A DNA stretch of 64,000 nucleotides from an uncultured Vicinamibacterales bacterium (GCA_958295905.1 OY282382.1:4508910-4572909), one strand, 5' to 3'; counted from the first letter of the stretch, positions 8,961 through 18,618 are shown. The notes: a model not told the origin generated them from the letters alone. Numbers and translations: made by a program.

Positions 8961-10448
8961 ATGCGCATCGCACTGACATACCGGTCGGCGCGCTGGCTGG
9001 CCGCGGGGCTCGTGGCCGTGTCCGCCGCGGCGGACGCCGCGCAGCCCCCCGGCATCCCCCTGATCGAGGCGGTCAAAGCCGGCGACGCGGTGATGGTTCG
9101 CGCGCTTCTCGCCGCCGGCGCCGCCGTCGACGCGGGCGAGCCGGACGGGACCACCGCGCTGCACTGGGCCGCGCACAACAACGACCTGCGCTTGGCCGCG
9201 CAGCTCCTGGAGGCCGGCGCCGCCGCGGACGCCGCCACCCGCTACGGTGTGGTGCCGCTCGCCCTCGCCGCCACCAACGGCAGCGCCGCGATGCTGGCGA
9301 TGCTGCTCGACGCGGGCGCGGACGCCAACCGGGCGTGGGGCGAGGGCGAGACCCCGCTGATGACGGCCGCCCGGACCGGCGTCGTACCCGCGGTCGCGGT
9401 CCTGCTGGAGCACGGCGCCGAGGTCGACGCGGTCGAGGGCTGGCGGGGCCAGACGGCGCTGATGTGGACCGCATCGCAGGACAACCCGGGCGCGGCCGAG
9501 GCGTTGATCGCAGCCGGCGCCGGCGTCCACGCGAGGTCCGCGGGCGGCTTCACGCCGCTGCTGTTCGCGGCCCGGGAAGGCAGTCTCGCGGCGCTCGACG
9601 TGCTGCTCGCGGCCGGGGCCGACCCCGACGACACGCTGCCCGACGGGACCAGCGCCCTTGGCATGGCCGTCTACAACGCGCAGTACGAGATTGCGGCGCG
9701 GCTGCTCGCGGCCGGGGCCGACCCCGACGCGCGGGGGCAGGGGTGGACGGCGCTGCATCAGGTGGTGTGGACGCGCCGGCCGAATCTCGGACGCAACCCG
9801 CCGTTCCCGGTGCCCCTGGGACGGCTCGACGGCCTCGACATGGCGCGCACCCTGATCGCCCACGGGGCCGACCCGAACCTGCCGCAGACCCGGGAGCCGC
9901 GGGACGGCAACCGCAACATGCTCGACCGGGTGGGGGCGACGCCGTTCCTGCTGGCCGCGAAGGCCGCCGACGTGCCGATGATGCGGCTGCTCGCGGATCT
10001 CGGCGCCGACCCGAGCCTGACCACCGCCAACGGCGCGACCCCGATGATGGCGGCGGCGGGGGTGGGCATCTGGAAGATCGGCGAGAACCCCGGCGACAAC
10101 CACGAGGCGCTGGCCGCGGTCGAGCTGGCCTGGGAGCTGGGGAACGACGTTGACGCCGTGGACGGCAACGGCGATACGGCGCTGCACGGCGCCATCCATC
10201 GGGGCGCCGACGGCATCGTGCGGTTCCTGCACGAGAAGGGGGCCGACCTCGATGCCGTGAACGAGACCGGCTGGACCGCGCTGTCCATCGCGCGGGGCGT
10301 GTTCTATCCGAACACGTTCAACCGGCATCCGCATCTCGTGGCCCTGCTGGAGACGCTCGGGGCGGACCCCGCCGCGGGCGCCCGCCGGCCGCTGGACCTC
10401 GCCCCGTGGGAGCGTCAGGCGCTGGCCGCCGACACCCCCCGGCCGTAG
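8961..10448 (+). CDS. Exported ankyrin-repeat protein
   Basis: A 495-residue protein with a signal peptide (MRIALTYRSARWLAAGLVAVSAAADAAQ) and about ten ankyrin repeats. Examples are 'GTTALHWAAHNNDLRLAAQLLEAGA', 'GETPLMTAARTGVVPAVAVLLEHGA' and 'GDTALHGAIHRGADGIVRFLHEKGA' in outline, each about 33 residues with the TPLH...A..LL..GAD core. It is a periplasmic or exported protein-protein interaction scaffold; no enzyme domain is seen. I chose ATG 8961, preceded by GTGAGAGAC, over an earlier in-frame ATG because the signal peptide starts there. Such ankyrin proteins are abundant in acidobacterial genomes. Confidence 0.88.
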   Translation: MRIALTYRSARWLAAGLVAVSAAADAAQPPGIPLIEAVKAGDAVMVRALLAAGAAVDAGEPDGTTALHWAAHNNDLRLAAQLLEAGAAADAATRYGVVPLALAATNGSAAMLAMLLDAGADANRAWGEGETPLMTAARTGVVPAVAVLLEHGAEVDAVEGWRGQTALMWTASQDNPGAAEALIAAGAGVHARSAGGFTPLLFAAREGSLAALDVLLAAGADPDDTLPDGTSALGMAVYNAQYEIAARLLAAGADPDARGQGWTALHQVVWTRRPNLGRNPPFPVPLGRLDGLDMARTLIAHGADPNLPQTREPRDGNRNMLDRVGATPFLLAAKAADVPMMRLLADLGADPSLTTANGATPMMAAAGVGIWKIGENPGDNHEALAAVELAWELGNDVDAVDGNGDTALHGAIHRGADGIVRFLHEKGADLDAVNETGWTALSIARGVFYPNTFNRHPHLVALLETLGADPAAGARRPLDLAPWERQALAADTPRP

Positions 10449-10653
10449 GCGGCGCCCGGGCGGACCCCGGCGGCGGTTCGAGGCTGTCTTTCCATGCGTT
10501 CGCGCGACCACGAGGGTTTGGCGGCCATCGGCTCGGCAGGCGGGGGTTTCCGGGCCCGGGAAGAACACACGCGAAACCGCTCCGGCGCCGCGACCGCCGA
10601 ACGGCGACCGTCCGGCGGCGGCTGAGACCACCGAGACCACAGACCCGACAACG

Positions 10654-12672
10654 ATGAGCACCGAGAAGCGCACCTTTACCGCCGAGGTTCAGGAGCTCCT
10701 GAACCTCATGGTTCATTCGCTCTACTCCCAGAAGGACATCTTCCTCCGCGAGCTCGTCTCGAACAGCTCGGACGCCCTGGACAAGCTGCGGATACAAGGG
10801 CTGTCGGACCCGAACCTCCTGCCGGAGGGCGATCTGGAGATCCGGCTCGACGCCGACCCGGAGGCGCGCACCCTGACCATCTCCGACAACGGCATCGGGA
10901 TGGGGCGGGACGAGGTGGTGCGCGACATCGGCACCATCGCGCGTTCCGGCAGCCGCGAGTTCCTGACCGCGCTGAAGGCGAAGCAGGACGCCGGCGGCGA
11001 GGGGACCGCGGCGGCCACCGCCGACCTGATCGGCCAGTTCGGGGTCGGTTTCTACTCGACGTTCATGGTTGCGGACCGGGTCGTCCTGACCACGCGCCGC
11101 GCCGGCGCCGACACCGCCACCCGCTGGGAATCGACGGGCGACGGCACCTACACCCTGGACGAGGCGGCGCGGCCGCAGGCCGGCACCACCGTGGTGCTGC
11201 ACTTGAAGCCGGCCGACGAGGAGGACGGGCGGCGGGACTACACCGACCCCTTCGTGCTCCGCGAGATCGTCAAGAAGCACTCCGACTTCGTGGCGCACCC
11301 CATCCGCATGCGGGTGGAGCGGCAGGAGCCGGTGCTCGACAACACCGGCCAGCCCGTGAAGGGCGTCCTGCCGAAGACGGTGGTCGAGGACGAGACCTTC
11401 AACTCGATGAAGGCGATCTGGACCCGGTCGCGCGGCGACGTCAGCGACGACGAGTACCACGAGTTCTACCGCCACCTGTCGCACGACTGGCACGATCCGC
11501 TGGCCACCATCCCCGCCGCGATGGAGGGCGCGTTCAACGCCCGCATCCTGCTGTTCATCCCCCCCAAGGCCCCCTTCGACCTGTACCACCGCGAGCGCAT
11601 CACCAAGGGCGTGCAGCTCTACGTGAAGCGGGTCCACATCATGGACGACTGGAAGGTGCTGCTGCCCGAGTGGCTGCGCTTCCTGAAGGGGGTCATCGAC
11701 TGCGAAGACCTTTCGCTGAACGTGTCGCGCGAGATCCTCCAGCACGATCGGCAGGTGAAGTCGATCCGCAACTTCGCGATCAAGAAGACGTTGGAGGCGA
11801 TCGGGAAGCTGCGCAAGGACAAGCCGGAGTCGATGCGCACGTTCTGGCGCGAGTTCGGCGCGGTCCTCAAGGAGGGGCTGGCGGCGGACGGCGAGCATCG
11901 CGACCGGCTGCTCGACCTGATACTGTGCGCGACCACCCACGGGGACGAGCCGACCCCGCTCGCCGACTATGTCGATCGGATGGCGGACGACCAGCAGCAC
12001 ATTTACTATCTGGCCGGGACCTCGCTCGACGCGGTGCGCCATTCGCCGCACCTCGAGTCGTTCACCCGCAAGGGCGTCGAGGTGCTGTTCTTCGCGGACC
12101 CCGTCGACGAGTTCTGGCTCGAGCGCGAGCTGACGTACCGGGACAAGACGTTCGTGTCGGTCACCAAGGGCGAGATCGACCTCGGGACCGGTGATGCGGA
12201 GGACGAGAAGAAGGATGCCGCGGAACGGCCCCAACTCGACAGCCTGCTGCAGACCCTGCGCGCGCACCTGCAGGACGACGTCAAGGAGGTGCGGGTCTCG
12301 GGACGGCTCACCGACAGCCCGGCGTGCCTGGTCGGCGACAAGGACGACCTGAGCCCGCAGCTCGAGCAGATGATGCGCCAGCTCGGGCAGGACCCGCCGA
12401 AGACGAAGCGGATTCTCGAGATCAACCCCGAACATCCGTTCATCGGGCGGCTCGCCGCCATCCACGCGGAGAACACCCGGTCGCTCAAGCTGAGGACCTA
12501 CGCCCGTCTGCTGCACGGGCAGGCGATTCTCGCTGAGGGCGGCACCCTGCCGGACCCCGGCGCCTACAGCCGCATCGTCATGGAGGTCGCCAACGAGGCG
12601 GTGACGGCCGGCGCGCCGCCGCCCCGCGCGGCCATCGCAACGAACGACCCCGCCCCGTCCGCGTCATCGTGA
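10654..12672 (+). CDS. htpG: Molecular chaperone HtpG (Hsp90)
   Basis: A 672-residue Hsp90-family ATPase. The GHKL nucleotide-binding N-domain shows the N-box ELVSNSSDALDKLR, DNGIGM and the lid region GQFGVGFYSTFMV. The middle domain contains FDLYHRERITKGVQLYVKRVHIMDD and LSLNVSREILQHDR. The C-terminal dimerisation part follows (NPEHPFIGRL). It is slightly longer than the usual 610-640 residues, with an alanine- and serine-rich tail (PPPRAAIATNDPAPSASS). It is a cytosolic stress chaperone. It starts at ATG 10654 and is followed 11 bases later by an unrelated lipoprotein gene. Confidence 0.97.
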   Translation: MSTEKRTFTAEVQELLNLMVHSLYSQKDIFLRELVSNSSDALDKLRIQGLSDPNLLPEGDLEIRLDADPEARTLTISDNGIGMGRDEVVRDIGTIARSGSREFLTALKAKQDAGGEGTAAATADLIGQFGVGFYSTFMVADRVVLTTRRAGADTATRWESTGDGTYTLDEAARPQAGTTVVLHLKPADEEDGRRDYTDPFVLREIVKKHSDFVAHPIRMRVERQEPVLDNTGQPVKGVLPKTVVEDETFNSMKAIWTRSRGDVSDDEYHEFYRHLSHDWHDPLATIPAAMEGAFNARILLFIPPKAPFDLYHRERITKGVQLYVKRVHIMDDWKVLLPEWLRFLKGVIDCEDLSLNVSREILQHDRQVKSIRNFAIKKTLEAIGKLRKDKPESMRTFWREFGAVLKEGLAADGEHRDRLLDLILCATTHGDEPTPLADYVDRMADDQQHIYYLAGTSLDAVRHSPHLESFTRKGVEVLFFADPVDEFWLERELTYRDKTFVSVTKGEIDLGTGDAEDEKKDAAERPQLDSLLQTLRAHLQDDVKEVRVSGRLTDSPACLVGDKDDLSPQLEQMMRQLGQDPPKTKRILEINPEHPFIGRLAAIHAENTRSLKLRTYARLLHGQAILAEGGTLPDPGAYSRIVMEVANEAVTAGAPPPRAAIATNDPAPSASS

Positions 12673-12683
12673 GGAGTCCCGTC

Positions 12684-13739
12684 ATGAGATACCTGAACAC
12701 TCGTGCGCTCGCGGTCCCCCTGCTGCTCCTGAACGCCTGCGGCGGCGCCGAGCCGGCCGCGGACCCGCCGGCCGCGGAAGCCGCTCCCCCGCCCTACCGG
12801 GCATTCGTCACCAACGAGACCTCGGGCGATCTGTCGGTGATTGCGGGCGGCACCCACGAGGTGCTGGCGACCATCCCCCTCGGGAAGCGCCCGCGGGGCA
12901 TCAAGGTCGATCCGGCCGGCGAGCGCCTGTTCGTCGCCCTCAGCGGATCGCCGCCGGCCCCGCCGGGGGTCGACGAATCGACGCTGCCGCCGCCCGACCG
13001 GTCGGCGGACGGCATCGGTATCGTGAACATCGCCGAGGGACAGATCGTGACGGTGCTCGACGCGGGCACCGACCCCGAGCAGGTGGCGGTGAGCGCCGAC
13101 GGCGCCCGGGTCTTCGTGGCCAACGAGGACGCGGCGCTCGCGAGCATCGTCGACATCGAGAGCGGCGAGATCCTCGCCCAGCTCCCGGTGGGCGGCGAGC
13201 CCGAGGGCGTGACCCGCAGCCCCGACGGCCGCTGGGTCTACATCACGTCGGAGAACGACAACCAGGTCTCGGTCATCGACACCGAGGCGCTGGAGGTGGC
13301 GGCGGTGTTCGACGTCGGGGCCCGGCCGCGCTCGTCGGCGTTCTCGCCCGACAGCACCCGCGCCTACGTCACGGCCGAGAACGGGAGCACGGTGTCGGTC
13401 GTCGACACCGCCGACCACTCCGTCATCGAGACCATCGAGCTGACCGGCGAGCTGGTGCGGCCGATGGACGCCAAGGTCTCGCCCGACGGGTCGCGGCTCT
13501 ACGTCTCGACCGGCCGCGGCCGCACGGTGGCGGTCATCGACACCGCGACCAACGAGCCGATCACGCAGGTGGAGGTCGGCGAGCGGCCCTGGGGCATCGA
13601 CCTGACCCCGGACGGGCGCTACCTCTACACCGCAAACGGCCCCGGGAACGACGTCTCCGTCGTCGACACCGAGACCCTCGAGGTGGTCGCGAGGGTGGAG
13701 GTCGGCGTGCGGCCGTGGGGCGTGGTCATCGTGGAGTGA
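12684..13739 (+). CDS. YVTN-family beta-propeller lipoprotein
   Basis: A 351-residue protein with a lipoprotein signal (MRYLNTRALAVPLLLLNACGG; lipobox L-N-A-C) and an alanine/proline-rich linker. Seven or so YVTN propeller blades follow, each with 'vyVTsEndnqVSVIDtealeVaa.fdVGarPrg' cores such as AYVTAENGSTVSVVDTADH and YTANGPGNDVSVVDTETLEVVARV. Likely periplasmic or outer-membrane anchored; the ligand is unknown. I chose ATG 12684 over GTG 12669 because it gives a compact lipoprotein signal and has GGAG 11 bases upstream. Confidence 0.85.
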   Translation: MRYLNTRALAVPLLLLNACGGAEPAADPPAAEAAPPPYRAFVTNETSGDLSVIAGGTHEVLATIPLGKRPRGIKVDPAGERLFVALSGSPPAPPGVDESTLPPPDRSADGIGIVNIAEGQIVTVLDAGTDPEQVAVSADGARVFVANEDAALASIVDIESGEILAQLPVGGEPEGVTRSPDGRWVYITSENDNQVSVIDTEALEVAAVFDVGARPRSSAFSPDSTRAYVTAENGSTVSVVDTADHSVIETIELTGELVRPMDAKVSPDGSRLYVSTGRGRTVAVIDTATNEPITQVEVGERPWGIDLTPDGRYLYTANGPGNDVSVVDTETLEVVARVEVGVRPWGVVIVE

Positions 13740-13818
13740 GGGGGCGACGCCGGAGCTGACCTGCCGACGGCAAGGCGTCGGTCGATGTCCGACCCGGCCA
13801 GCGTGGACGACCGGCGCG

Positions 13819-14309
13819 ATGACCGACCCGCAAAGACGGAAGGCCGACCCGCACCGGCAAGATATGCTGGAGATCTACAAGCTCCACGCGGAGCTCACCG
13901 ACAGGGTGAGTCAGCGCTGCGAGGTCGCCAATCGACTGTACGCCAGTCTGATGGTGGGCTTGGCGGCGGCGCTTCTCGCCGCCGTCAGCCGGGCCGGGAT
14001 CGGCGACGCCCGGCTCAACGCCGTCATGGGGCTCGTCGGAATGGTCGGCGCAGTGGTGTCCGCTTCCGGGATACGCGTCATTCGTTACTACGGCAAGCTT
14101 GAAGCGACGAAGCGCGGGCTGCTGCGCGAGATCGAAGAGACACTCCCGTACTGGTTCTTCAGGCGCGAATCGGCGCTGTTGAGCGACGACACCAAGTAGA
14201 CGACACCAAGTACAGGTGGTTGATTCACGCCGAGATGGCTGTTCCGGTGTTTTTCCTCCTGCTGTCGTTCGTTCTCTTCGCGATCGCGTTGTTTCACACG
14301 CCGGCGTAA
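13819..14309 (+). pseudogene. RipA-like small membrane protein, frameshifted by a 14-bp tandem duplication
   Basis: The first frame (13819-14199, 126 residues) has a cytosolic helix IYKLHAELTDRVSQRCEVANRLY, two membrane segments, and the SGIRVIRYYGKLEATKRGLLREIEETLPYWFF region. That is how RipA-family octameric membrane proteins read. It stops just after SDDTK. The 14 bases at 14185-14198 are repeated exactly at 14199-14212. Removing one copy lets the frame continue as SDDTKYRWLIHAEMAVPVFF and a third hydrophobic segment (LLLSFVLFAIALFHTPA) to TAA at 14307-14309, giving about 158 residues. So the gene was a three-segment membrane protein and is now truncated, unless the duplication is an assembly error. 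The RipA family call is from memory of its pattern. Confidence 0.7.
14185..14212. repeat. Perfect 14-bp tandem duplication
   Basis: The unit GACGACACCAAGTA occurs at 14185-14198 and 14199-14212 with no mismatch. Its length is not a multiple of three, so it shifts the frame of the RipA-like gene and creates the TAG stop at 14197-14199. Confidence 0.95.
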
Positions 14310-14467
14310 GTGAAGGCGGCCGTGAGTTTGTACCGGTCCAGGCCCGACGAAATTCGGGCATCCCGCCAGCGGTCGATGATCCGCCGGCGGGATCCATCAC
14401 ATTCCGCGGATCCCCGCCCCGCCGCAGCCCCGGCGGCGCGGTCCGCCTTTCCCGAAGAGGCACTCCA

Positions 14468-15364
14468 ATGCGCGCACGGCAACGACTCGGCCTGTCGGCG
14501 GCGATTCTCACCCTCGGCGCCGGACTCGTCTTCACGGCCGGACAGCAGCGCCCGACGTTCACCCCCGAGCAGGAGGCCCGGCTGCAGATACGCGAGGTGA
14601 CCGACGGCCTCTACGTCATCCCCGGCTTCGACGGCGGGCAGTCCGGCGGCAACGTCGCGGTCCGGGTGACCGACGAGGGCGTCATCATCGTCGACAACAA
14701 GTTCCCCTACAGCTACGACTTCATCACCGCCCAGGTCGCCGGCGTCACCGACCAGCCCATCCGCTACGTGCTGAACACCCACCACCACGGCGACCACGCC
14801 GGCAGCAACGCCGACTTCATGCGCGCGGCCGAGGTCATCGCCCACCGCAACGCGCGCGCCAACATCGTCCGCAACGACCAGACCGGCGCCCCGCGGGTGA
14901 CCTTCGCCGACGAGACCGCGGTGTTCCTCGGCGGCGCCGAGGCGCAGGCCCACCACTTCGGGCGCGGCCACACCAACGGCGATGCGGTCATCTACTTCCC
15001 CGACCTCCGCACCGTCCACACCGGAGACCTGTTCATCCACGGCCAACGCCTCGACGGCAGCACCCTGGCCCCGTTCTGGGACTACGGCAACGGCGGCAGC
15101 GCCGCCGAGTGGCCGGCGACCCTGACCCGCCTGCTGGCCCTCGACTTCGACACCGTGATTCCCGGACACGGGGAGATCCTGGGCAAGGACGACGTCCGGA
15201 CCTTCCGCGCGAAGCTCGAGACCGTGCTCGACCGGGTGCGCGCCGCGATCGCCGCCGGGGCGACCCGCGACGACGTCGCCTCCCGCGTCGACACCGCCGA
15301 CCTCGATTGGCCCCTCGCGCCGGTGCGGATTCAGGGCGTGTTCGACGAGCTGACGGCGCAGTGA
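14468..15364 (+). CDS. Exported MBL-fold metallo-hydrolase
   Basis: A 298-residue metallo-beta-lactamase-fold protein with a signal peptide (MRARQRLGLSAAILTLGAGLVFTAG). Zinc-site motif NTHHHGDH is at residues 103-110 (H105, H107, D109, H110). Further family residues are visible at GRGHTNGDAVIYFPDLRTVHTGDLF and in FDTVIPGHGEIL. The layout matches the exported quinoprotein-relay SoxH-like / beta-lactamase-class-B-like hydrolases often seen in acidobacteria. The substrate cannot be inferred. ATG 14468 is chosen because the leader starts there. It belongs to the same broad type as the enzyme at 43397-44461. Confidence 0.9.
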   Translation: MRARQRLGLSAAILTLGAGLVFTAGQQRPTFTPEQEARLQIREVTDGLYVIPGFDGGQSGGNVAVRVTDEGVIIVDNKFPYSYDFITAQVAGVTDQPIRYVLNTHHHGDHAGSNADFMRAAEVIAHRNARANIVRNDQTGAPRVTFADETAVFLGGAEAQAHHFGRGHTNGDAVIYFPDLRTVHTGDLFIHGQRLDGSTLAPFWDYGNGGSAAEWPATLTRLLALDFDTVIPGHGEILGKDDVRTFRAKLETVLDRVRAAIAAGATRDDVASRVDTADLDWPLAPVRIQGVFDELTAQ

Positions 15365-15473
15365 GCCCAAGACGGTCTGACGGCTCGTCCGCTCGACGGC
15401 AGGGGTGCGCCAGCCGAACCGCCAAAATCACATGATACCAATGACCGCCTTGCATCTTGGTGCATGAGTTCAT

Positions 15474-15854
15474 ATGATTGCCGCATGGTTCCGCTCGCGT
15501 GAGTTCCTGAAGGAAGACGACCCGAGGCGAGCCGAACTCGTGAGGCTGGCGAAAACTGGACGCCGATTGACCAAGTCCACGCCGGCCCGCCCGACAAGGT
15601 GGCAGCCGCAATACGTGGAAAACCCCGACGACGGGAACAACGGATTCACGAACGACGGCGCTTGGGAACTGATCGCATCCAAGCTCGCGAGCGGCCATCG
15701 AGTCGAGATCATGGCACTCGAGAAGCCGAAGGGCGCGACGGGCTACGTCCTGAAGATCCAGCTTGGCTCGTCGATGCGTCCCCGACTCTACGTGAAGTTG
15801 GAGCTGCATCGGGGCTGGATACTCGGAAGGAGCTTCCACGACTCGGAACGCTGA
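15474..15854 (+). CDS. Putative MqsR-like toxin of a toxin-antitoxin pair
   Basis: A 126-residue basic protein. Its end, PRLYVKLELHRGWILGRSFH, follows the pattern of the MqsR C-terminus (YLKI..iHdvLIvSF). It lies directly before a two-domain zinc-finger/HTH antitoxin in the same toxin-then-antitoxin order as mqsRA. The N-terminus (MIAAWFRSREFLKEDDPRRAELVRL) is charged, with no signal or membrane segment. By analogy it would be an mRNA endoribonuclease, but this is weak homology by eye plus context, and no catalytic residue can be named. The intergenic gap to the antitoxin ATG is 165 bases, unusually long for such a pair. Confidence 0.5.
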   Translation: MIAAWFRSREFLKEDDPRRAELVRLAKTGRRLTKSTPARPTRWQPQYVENPDDGNNGFTNDGAWELIASKLASGHRVEIMALEKPKGATGYVLKIQLGSSMRPRLYVKLELHRGWILGRSFHDSER

Positions 15855-16019
15855 CAGCCCATGGCGAGACCCTGCGTTGCGGCGAGCGCCCGCCCGACAA
15901 AGCGCGGGGGTGACGCGGAGCGGGCGGCATCTCAGCGGGGAGCCAAGCAGACGACCGCGATGCGCCGCCCTTTGAATGCGCCGGAGGTTGGCCATCGACG
16001 GCCGAGTGGAGCATCAGAC

Positions 16020-16577
16020 ATGCCATCACGTGCGACGGCCGCAACTCCCCCAGACGACCGGCAAGACACCGTCCCCTGCTTCGACTGCGACGCCGACACG
16101 CGCAGGATCTGGGGCGGGCACACGTTCACGTACGGACTTGGCGCCGCCGCCGTCGAACTGACCGTGGACCTTCCGATTCACGTCTGTCCGTCCTGCGGCT
16201 TCGAGTGTCTCGACGATGAAGCCGAGACGCTCAAGCACGAAGCGGTCTGCACCCACCTCGGCGTACTGTCGCCGAACGAGATTCGCGGAATCCGGGGGAT
16301 GCACGGCATGTCCCGCGCTGCGTTCTCGAAGGTCACCGGCCTCGGCGAAGCGACGCTGAACCGCTGGGAGAACAGGATTCTGATTCAGAGCGCGGCGAAC
16401 GACCGCTACCTCCGCCTCCTGGCCGCGCCCGACAACCTGCACCGGCTGAAGCGCCTGGAGGCGGGACCGACGGCTTCGCTTCCGCCGTCCGAAACAGACG
16501 CGGGACGTTTCCGCGTCATCGACGTGTCCGAAAAACATCGGCGGCAACAGACGGGATTCCGTCTCGTCGTCGCATAA
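16020..16577 (+). CDS. MqsA/YgiT-type zinc-finger HTH antitoxin
   Basis: A 185-residue protein. The N-terminal zinc-binding domain has CxxC pairs C20-x2-C23 and C56-x2-C59 (PCFDCD ... HVCPSCGFE). A C-terminal HTH follows: LSPNEIRGIRGMHGMSRAAF, SKVTGLGEATLNRWENRI, the usual 'sq.efa.llG.g..tlsrwE.G' pattern. It probably binds and neutralises the upstream MqsR-like protein and represses the unit. ATG 16020 has GGAG eight bases upstream (16008-16011). The next gene, a KGGVGR ATPase, starts 20 bases after its stop, so the three are probably co-transcribed. Confidence 0.85.
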   Translation: MPSRATAATPPDDRQDTVPCFDCDADTRRIWGGHTFTYGLGAAAVELTVDLPIHVCPSCGFECLDDEAETLKHEAVCTHLGVLSPNEIRGIRGMHGMSRAAFSKVTGLGEATLNRWENRILIQSAANDRYLRLLAAPDNLHRLKRLEAGPTASLPPSETDAGRFRVIDVSEKHRRQQTGFRLVVA

Positions 16578-16597
16578 CCCTCGGACGGGTTCGACGC

Positions 16598-18442
16598 ATG
16601 TACGTCACGACGTTCTACTCCTTCAAGGGCGGCGTGGGCCGCAGCATGGCGCTCGCGAACACCGCCGTCGAACTGGCGAAGCGGGGTCGCCGCGTCCTCG
16701 CCGTCGATTTCGATCTCGAGGCGCCGGGGCTTGATACGTTCGACGTCTTGCGTCCACGGGACGAGGTCCCCGGAATCATCGACTTCGTCCACGAGTACCT
16801 CGACTCCAATCGCGCGCCCGAGGCCGGCCGGTTTCTGGCCCGGTTGCCCGATATGGGCGACCGCGGCGGCGAGCTGTGGATCATGCCGTCGGGCGCGCAG
16901 CAGGCCACGTACGCAGCCCACTTCAATCAGATCGACTGGGGCGGGTTGTACGAGAAACGCGACGGCTATCTGCTGTTCGAGGATCTCAAGGCCCAGTGGC
17001 GGCAGGCCATCAATCCGGACTACGTGCTCATCGATTCGCGAACCGGCCACACCGACACCGGAGGCATCTGCACCCGGCAGCTGCCCGACGCGGTGGCCAT
17101 CCTGTTCTTCCCGAACGAACAGAACCTGCGCGGGCTGACCAAGGTGGTGAACGACATCCGTTCGGAGACCGGCGAACCGCGCCGCAAGGCCATCGAGCTT
17201 CACTTCGTCATGTCCAACGTTCCGGACCTGGACGACGAGGACAGGATTCTCGAGAAGAAGATCCAGGCCTTCCGGAACGAGCTGGCCTTGACGTGCGATC
17301 CGCTGATCGTGCACCGGTACGACAGCCTGTCGCTGCTGAACCAGGCGGTGTTCACCGGGGTTCGTCCGAAGAGCCGGCTCGCCAGAGAGTATTGCGCGGT
17401 CGTGGACCAGATCGTCGGGCGCAATCTCGACGACCGGGATGGAGCGCTGAGCTACCTCGAACGGACGAGCAGATCATGGCGGCGCCGGAGAACGGCATAC
17501 GAATCACAGCGTGATCTGGCGGAGAATCTGCGTCGAATCGAAAAGGCGCACGCCAAAGACGGAGAAGTGCTGTTCGAACTTGGAAAGTTCAGGGAAAACG
17601 ACCCGCGGATGGGCCGGGACGCCTCGTTGTTCGATCGGGCGATCGAGTCGGGATACCGCCAACCGGAGGTCTATCTGCAACGAGCCCGTGTTCGCGCGCG
17701 CGACGGCGAGCCGGACGGCGCGAGTGATGATGCACTGCGTGCGCTGCAAACCGACGGTGCGCCGCCTCCGTTGATCTGGCAAGCCGTCTCGATGATCCGG
17801 CCCGACAAGTCCGAGGCGGCCGCCACGTCGCCGGCGGTCGTGTCGCTCGACGTTCGTGAACGCGTCTCGCTTGCGGACGGACTCAACGAATGGCCGGATC
17901 AAATCAAGGTCTCGATTCGCATCCTGGAACCGATCGTCGACGACTCGGACCTCCAAGAGGAGCATCGTGCGCGCGCGCGCGGCATCTTGGCGATGCGGTT
18001 GGTCGCGACCGGCGCGTGCGGTGAGGCGGCGAAGCTGCTTCGCCCTGAGAATCGCAGTGTCGAGGATATGGATATTCAGGATGCCTTCAACTACGGCATG
18101 GCGGCGTGGGGAGCCACCGGCGGGATCGTCCCGGATCCGTTCGTTCGTGTCGTCGAGATCGACAAATCGGAATCGGCATCGGAATCGCGATCGGACCCCA
18201 ACTACTTGCAGTGCATGGCGGTGGCCTGCTGGGCGACCGGCGACACCGGGGCGGCGGCCGAGTTCGAGGCGCGCGCCCGAGCGGCCGTGCGCGGTTCGGC
18301 GTTGAGTTGCTGGCGCTATGCCGAAGTGCCGGCGAACGAGTTCATGGAAGATCTCGATGACATCAAGGCCCTGATCGGCGGCGACGCTGCGCGGGTGCCG
18401 CGATTCATGCGAATCGAGCCCATGCCCGGCGCAACCGGCTGA
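16598..18442 (+). CDS. KGGVGR-variant ParA/MinD-like ATPase with repeat-rich C-terminal half
   Basis: A 614-residue protein. Residues 1-280 form a SIMIBI-class ATPase: the deviant Walker A is SFKGGVGRSM (K10), Walker B-like segments are VLAVDFDLEAPGLD and DYVLIDSRTGHTDTGG, and LHFVMSNVPD comes later. The P-loop ends GRS instead of GKT, the hallmark of the 'KGGVGR-motif variant' group that appears in signalling and conflict clusters. Residues 300-614 are helical and TPR-like (VLFELGKFRENDP, EVYLQRARVRARDGEPDGAS, YLQCMAVACWATGDTGAAAEFEARARAAV), likely a protein-sensing solenoid. It sits 20 bases behind the MqsA-like gene and ahead of a Uma2 nuclease. It could be a stress or defence regulator rather than a partitioning ATPase, as no ParB partner is present. 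Confidence 0.8.
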   Translation: MYVTTFYSFKGGVGRSMALANTAVELAKRGRRVLAVDFDLEAPGLDTFDVLRPRDEVPGIIDFVHEYLDSNRAPEAGRFLARLPDMGDRGGELWIMPSGAQQATYAAHFNQIDWGGLYEKRDGYLLFEDLKAQWRQAINPDYVLIDSRTGHTDTGGICTRQLPDAVAILFFPNEQNLRGLTKVVNDIRSETGEPRRKAIELHFVMSNVPDLDDEDRILEKKIQAFRNELALTCDPLIVHRYDSLSLLNQAVFTGVRPKSRLAREYCAVVDQIVGRNLDDRDGALSYLERTSRSWRRRRTAYESQRDLAENLRRIEKAHAKDGEVLFELGKFRENDPRMGRDASLFDRAIESGYRQPEVYLQRARVRARDGEPDGASDDALRALQTDGAPPPLIWQAVSMIRPDKSEAAATSPAVVSLDVRERVSLADGLNEWPDQIKVSIRILEPIVDDSDLQEEHRARARGILAMRLVATGACGEAAKLLRPENRSVEDMDIQDAFNYGMAAWGATGGIVPDPFVRVVEIDKSESASESRSDPNYLQCMAVACWATGDTGAAAEFEARARAAVRGSALSCWRYAEVPANEFMEDLDDIKALIGGDAARVPRFMRIEPMPGATG

Positions 18443-18618
18443 GCCCTGGCCGTTCGGCACTGCCGTCGGCCAACGAACGCCCGGACGAATCGCTGCGCAC
18501 CGCGCGCTACGTACGGGAACCCGCGGCGCGGGTGGAAGGAGCGGCGCGCTGCGGTGCCGAATGGACGTATGATCTCCGCAGTTGCCGCAGGCAGCGGGAC
18601 AACAGAGGGACGAACGAC

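Noticed and set aside
14216..14467. Extended N-terminus for the MBL-fold hydrolase
   Set aside because: The added residues are low complexity and would bury the signal peptide. They also overlap the lost C-terminus of the RipA-like gene.
16598..17440. ParA-type plasmid partitioning gene
   Set aside because: The P-loop is KGGVGRS rather than KGGVGKT, there is a long repeat-rich tail, and no ParB gene or parS-like repeats are near.
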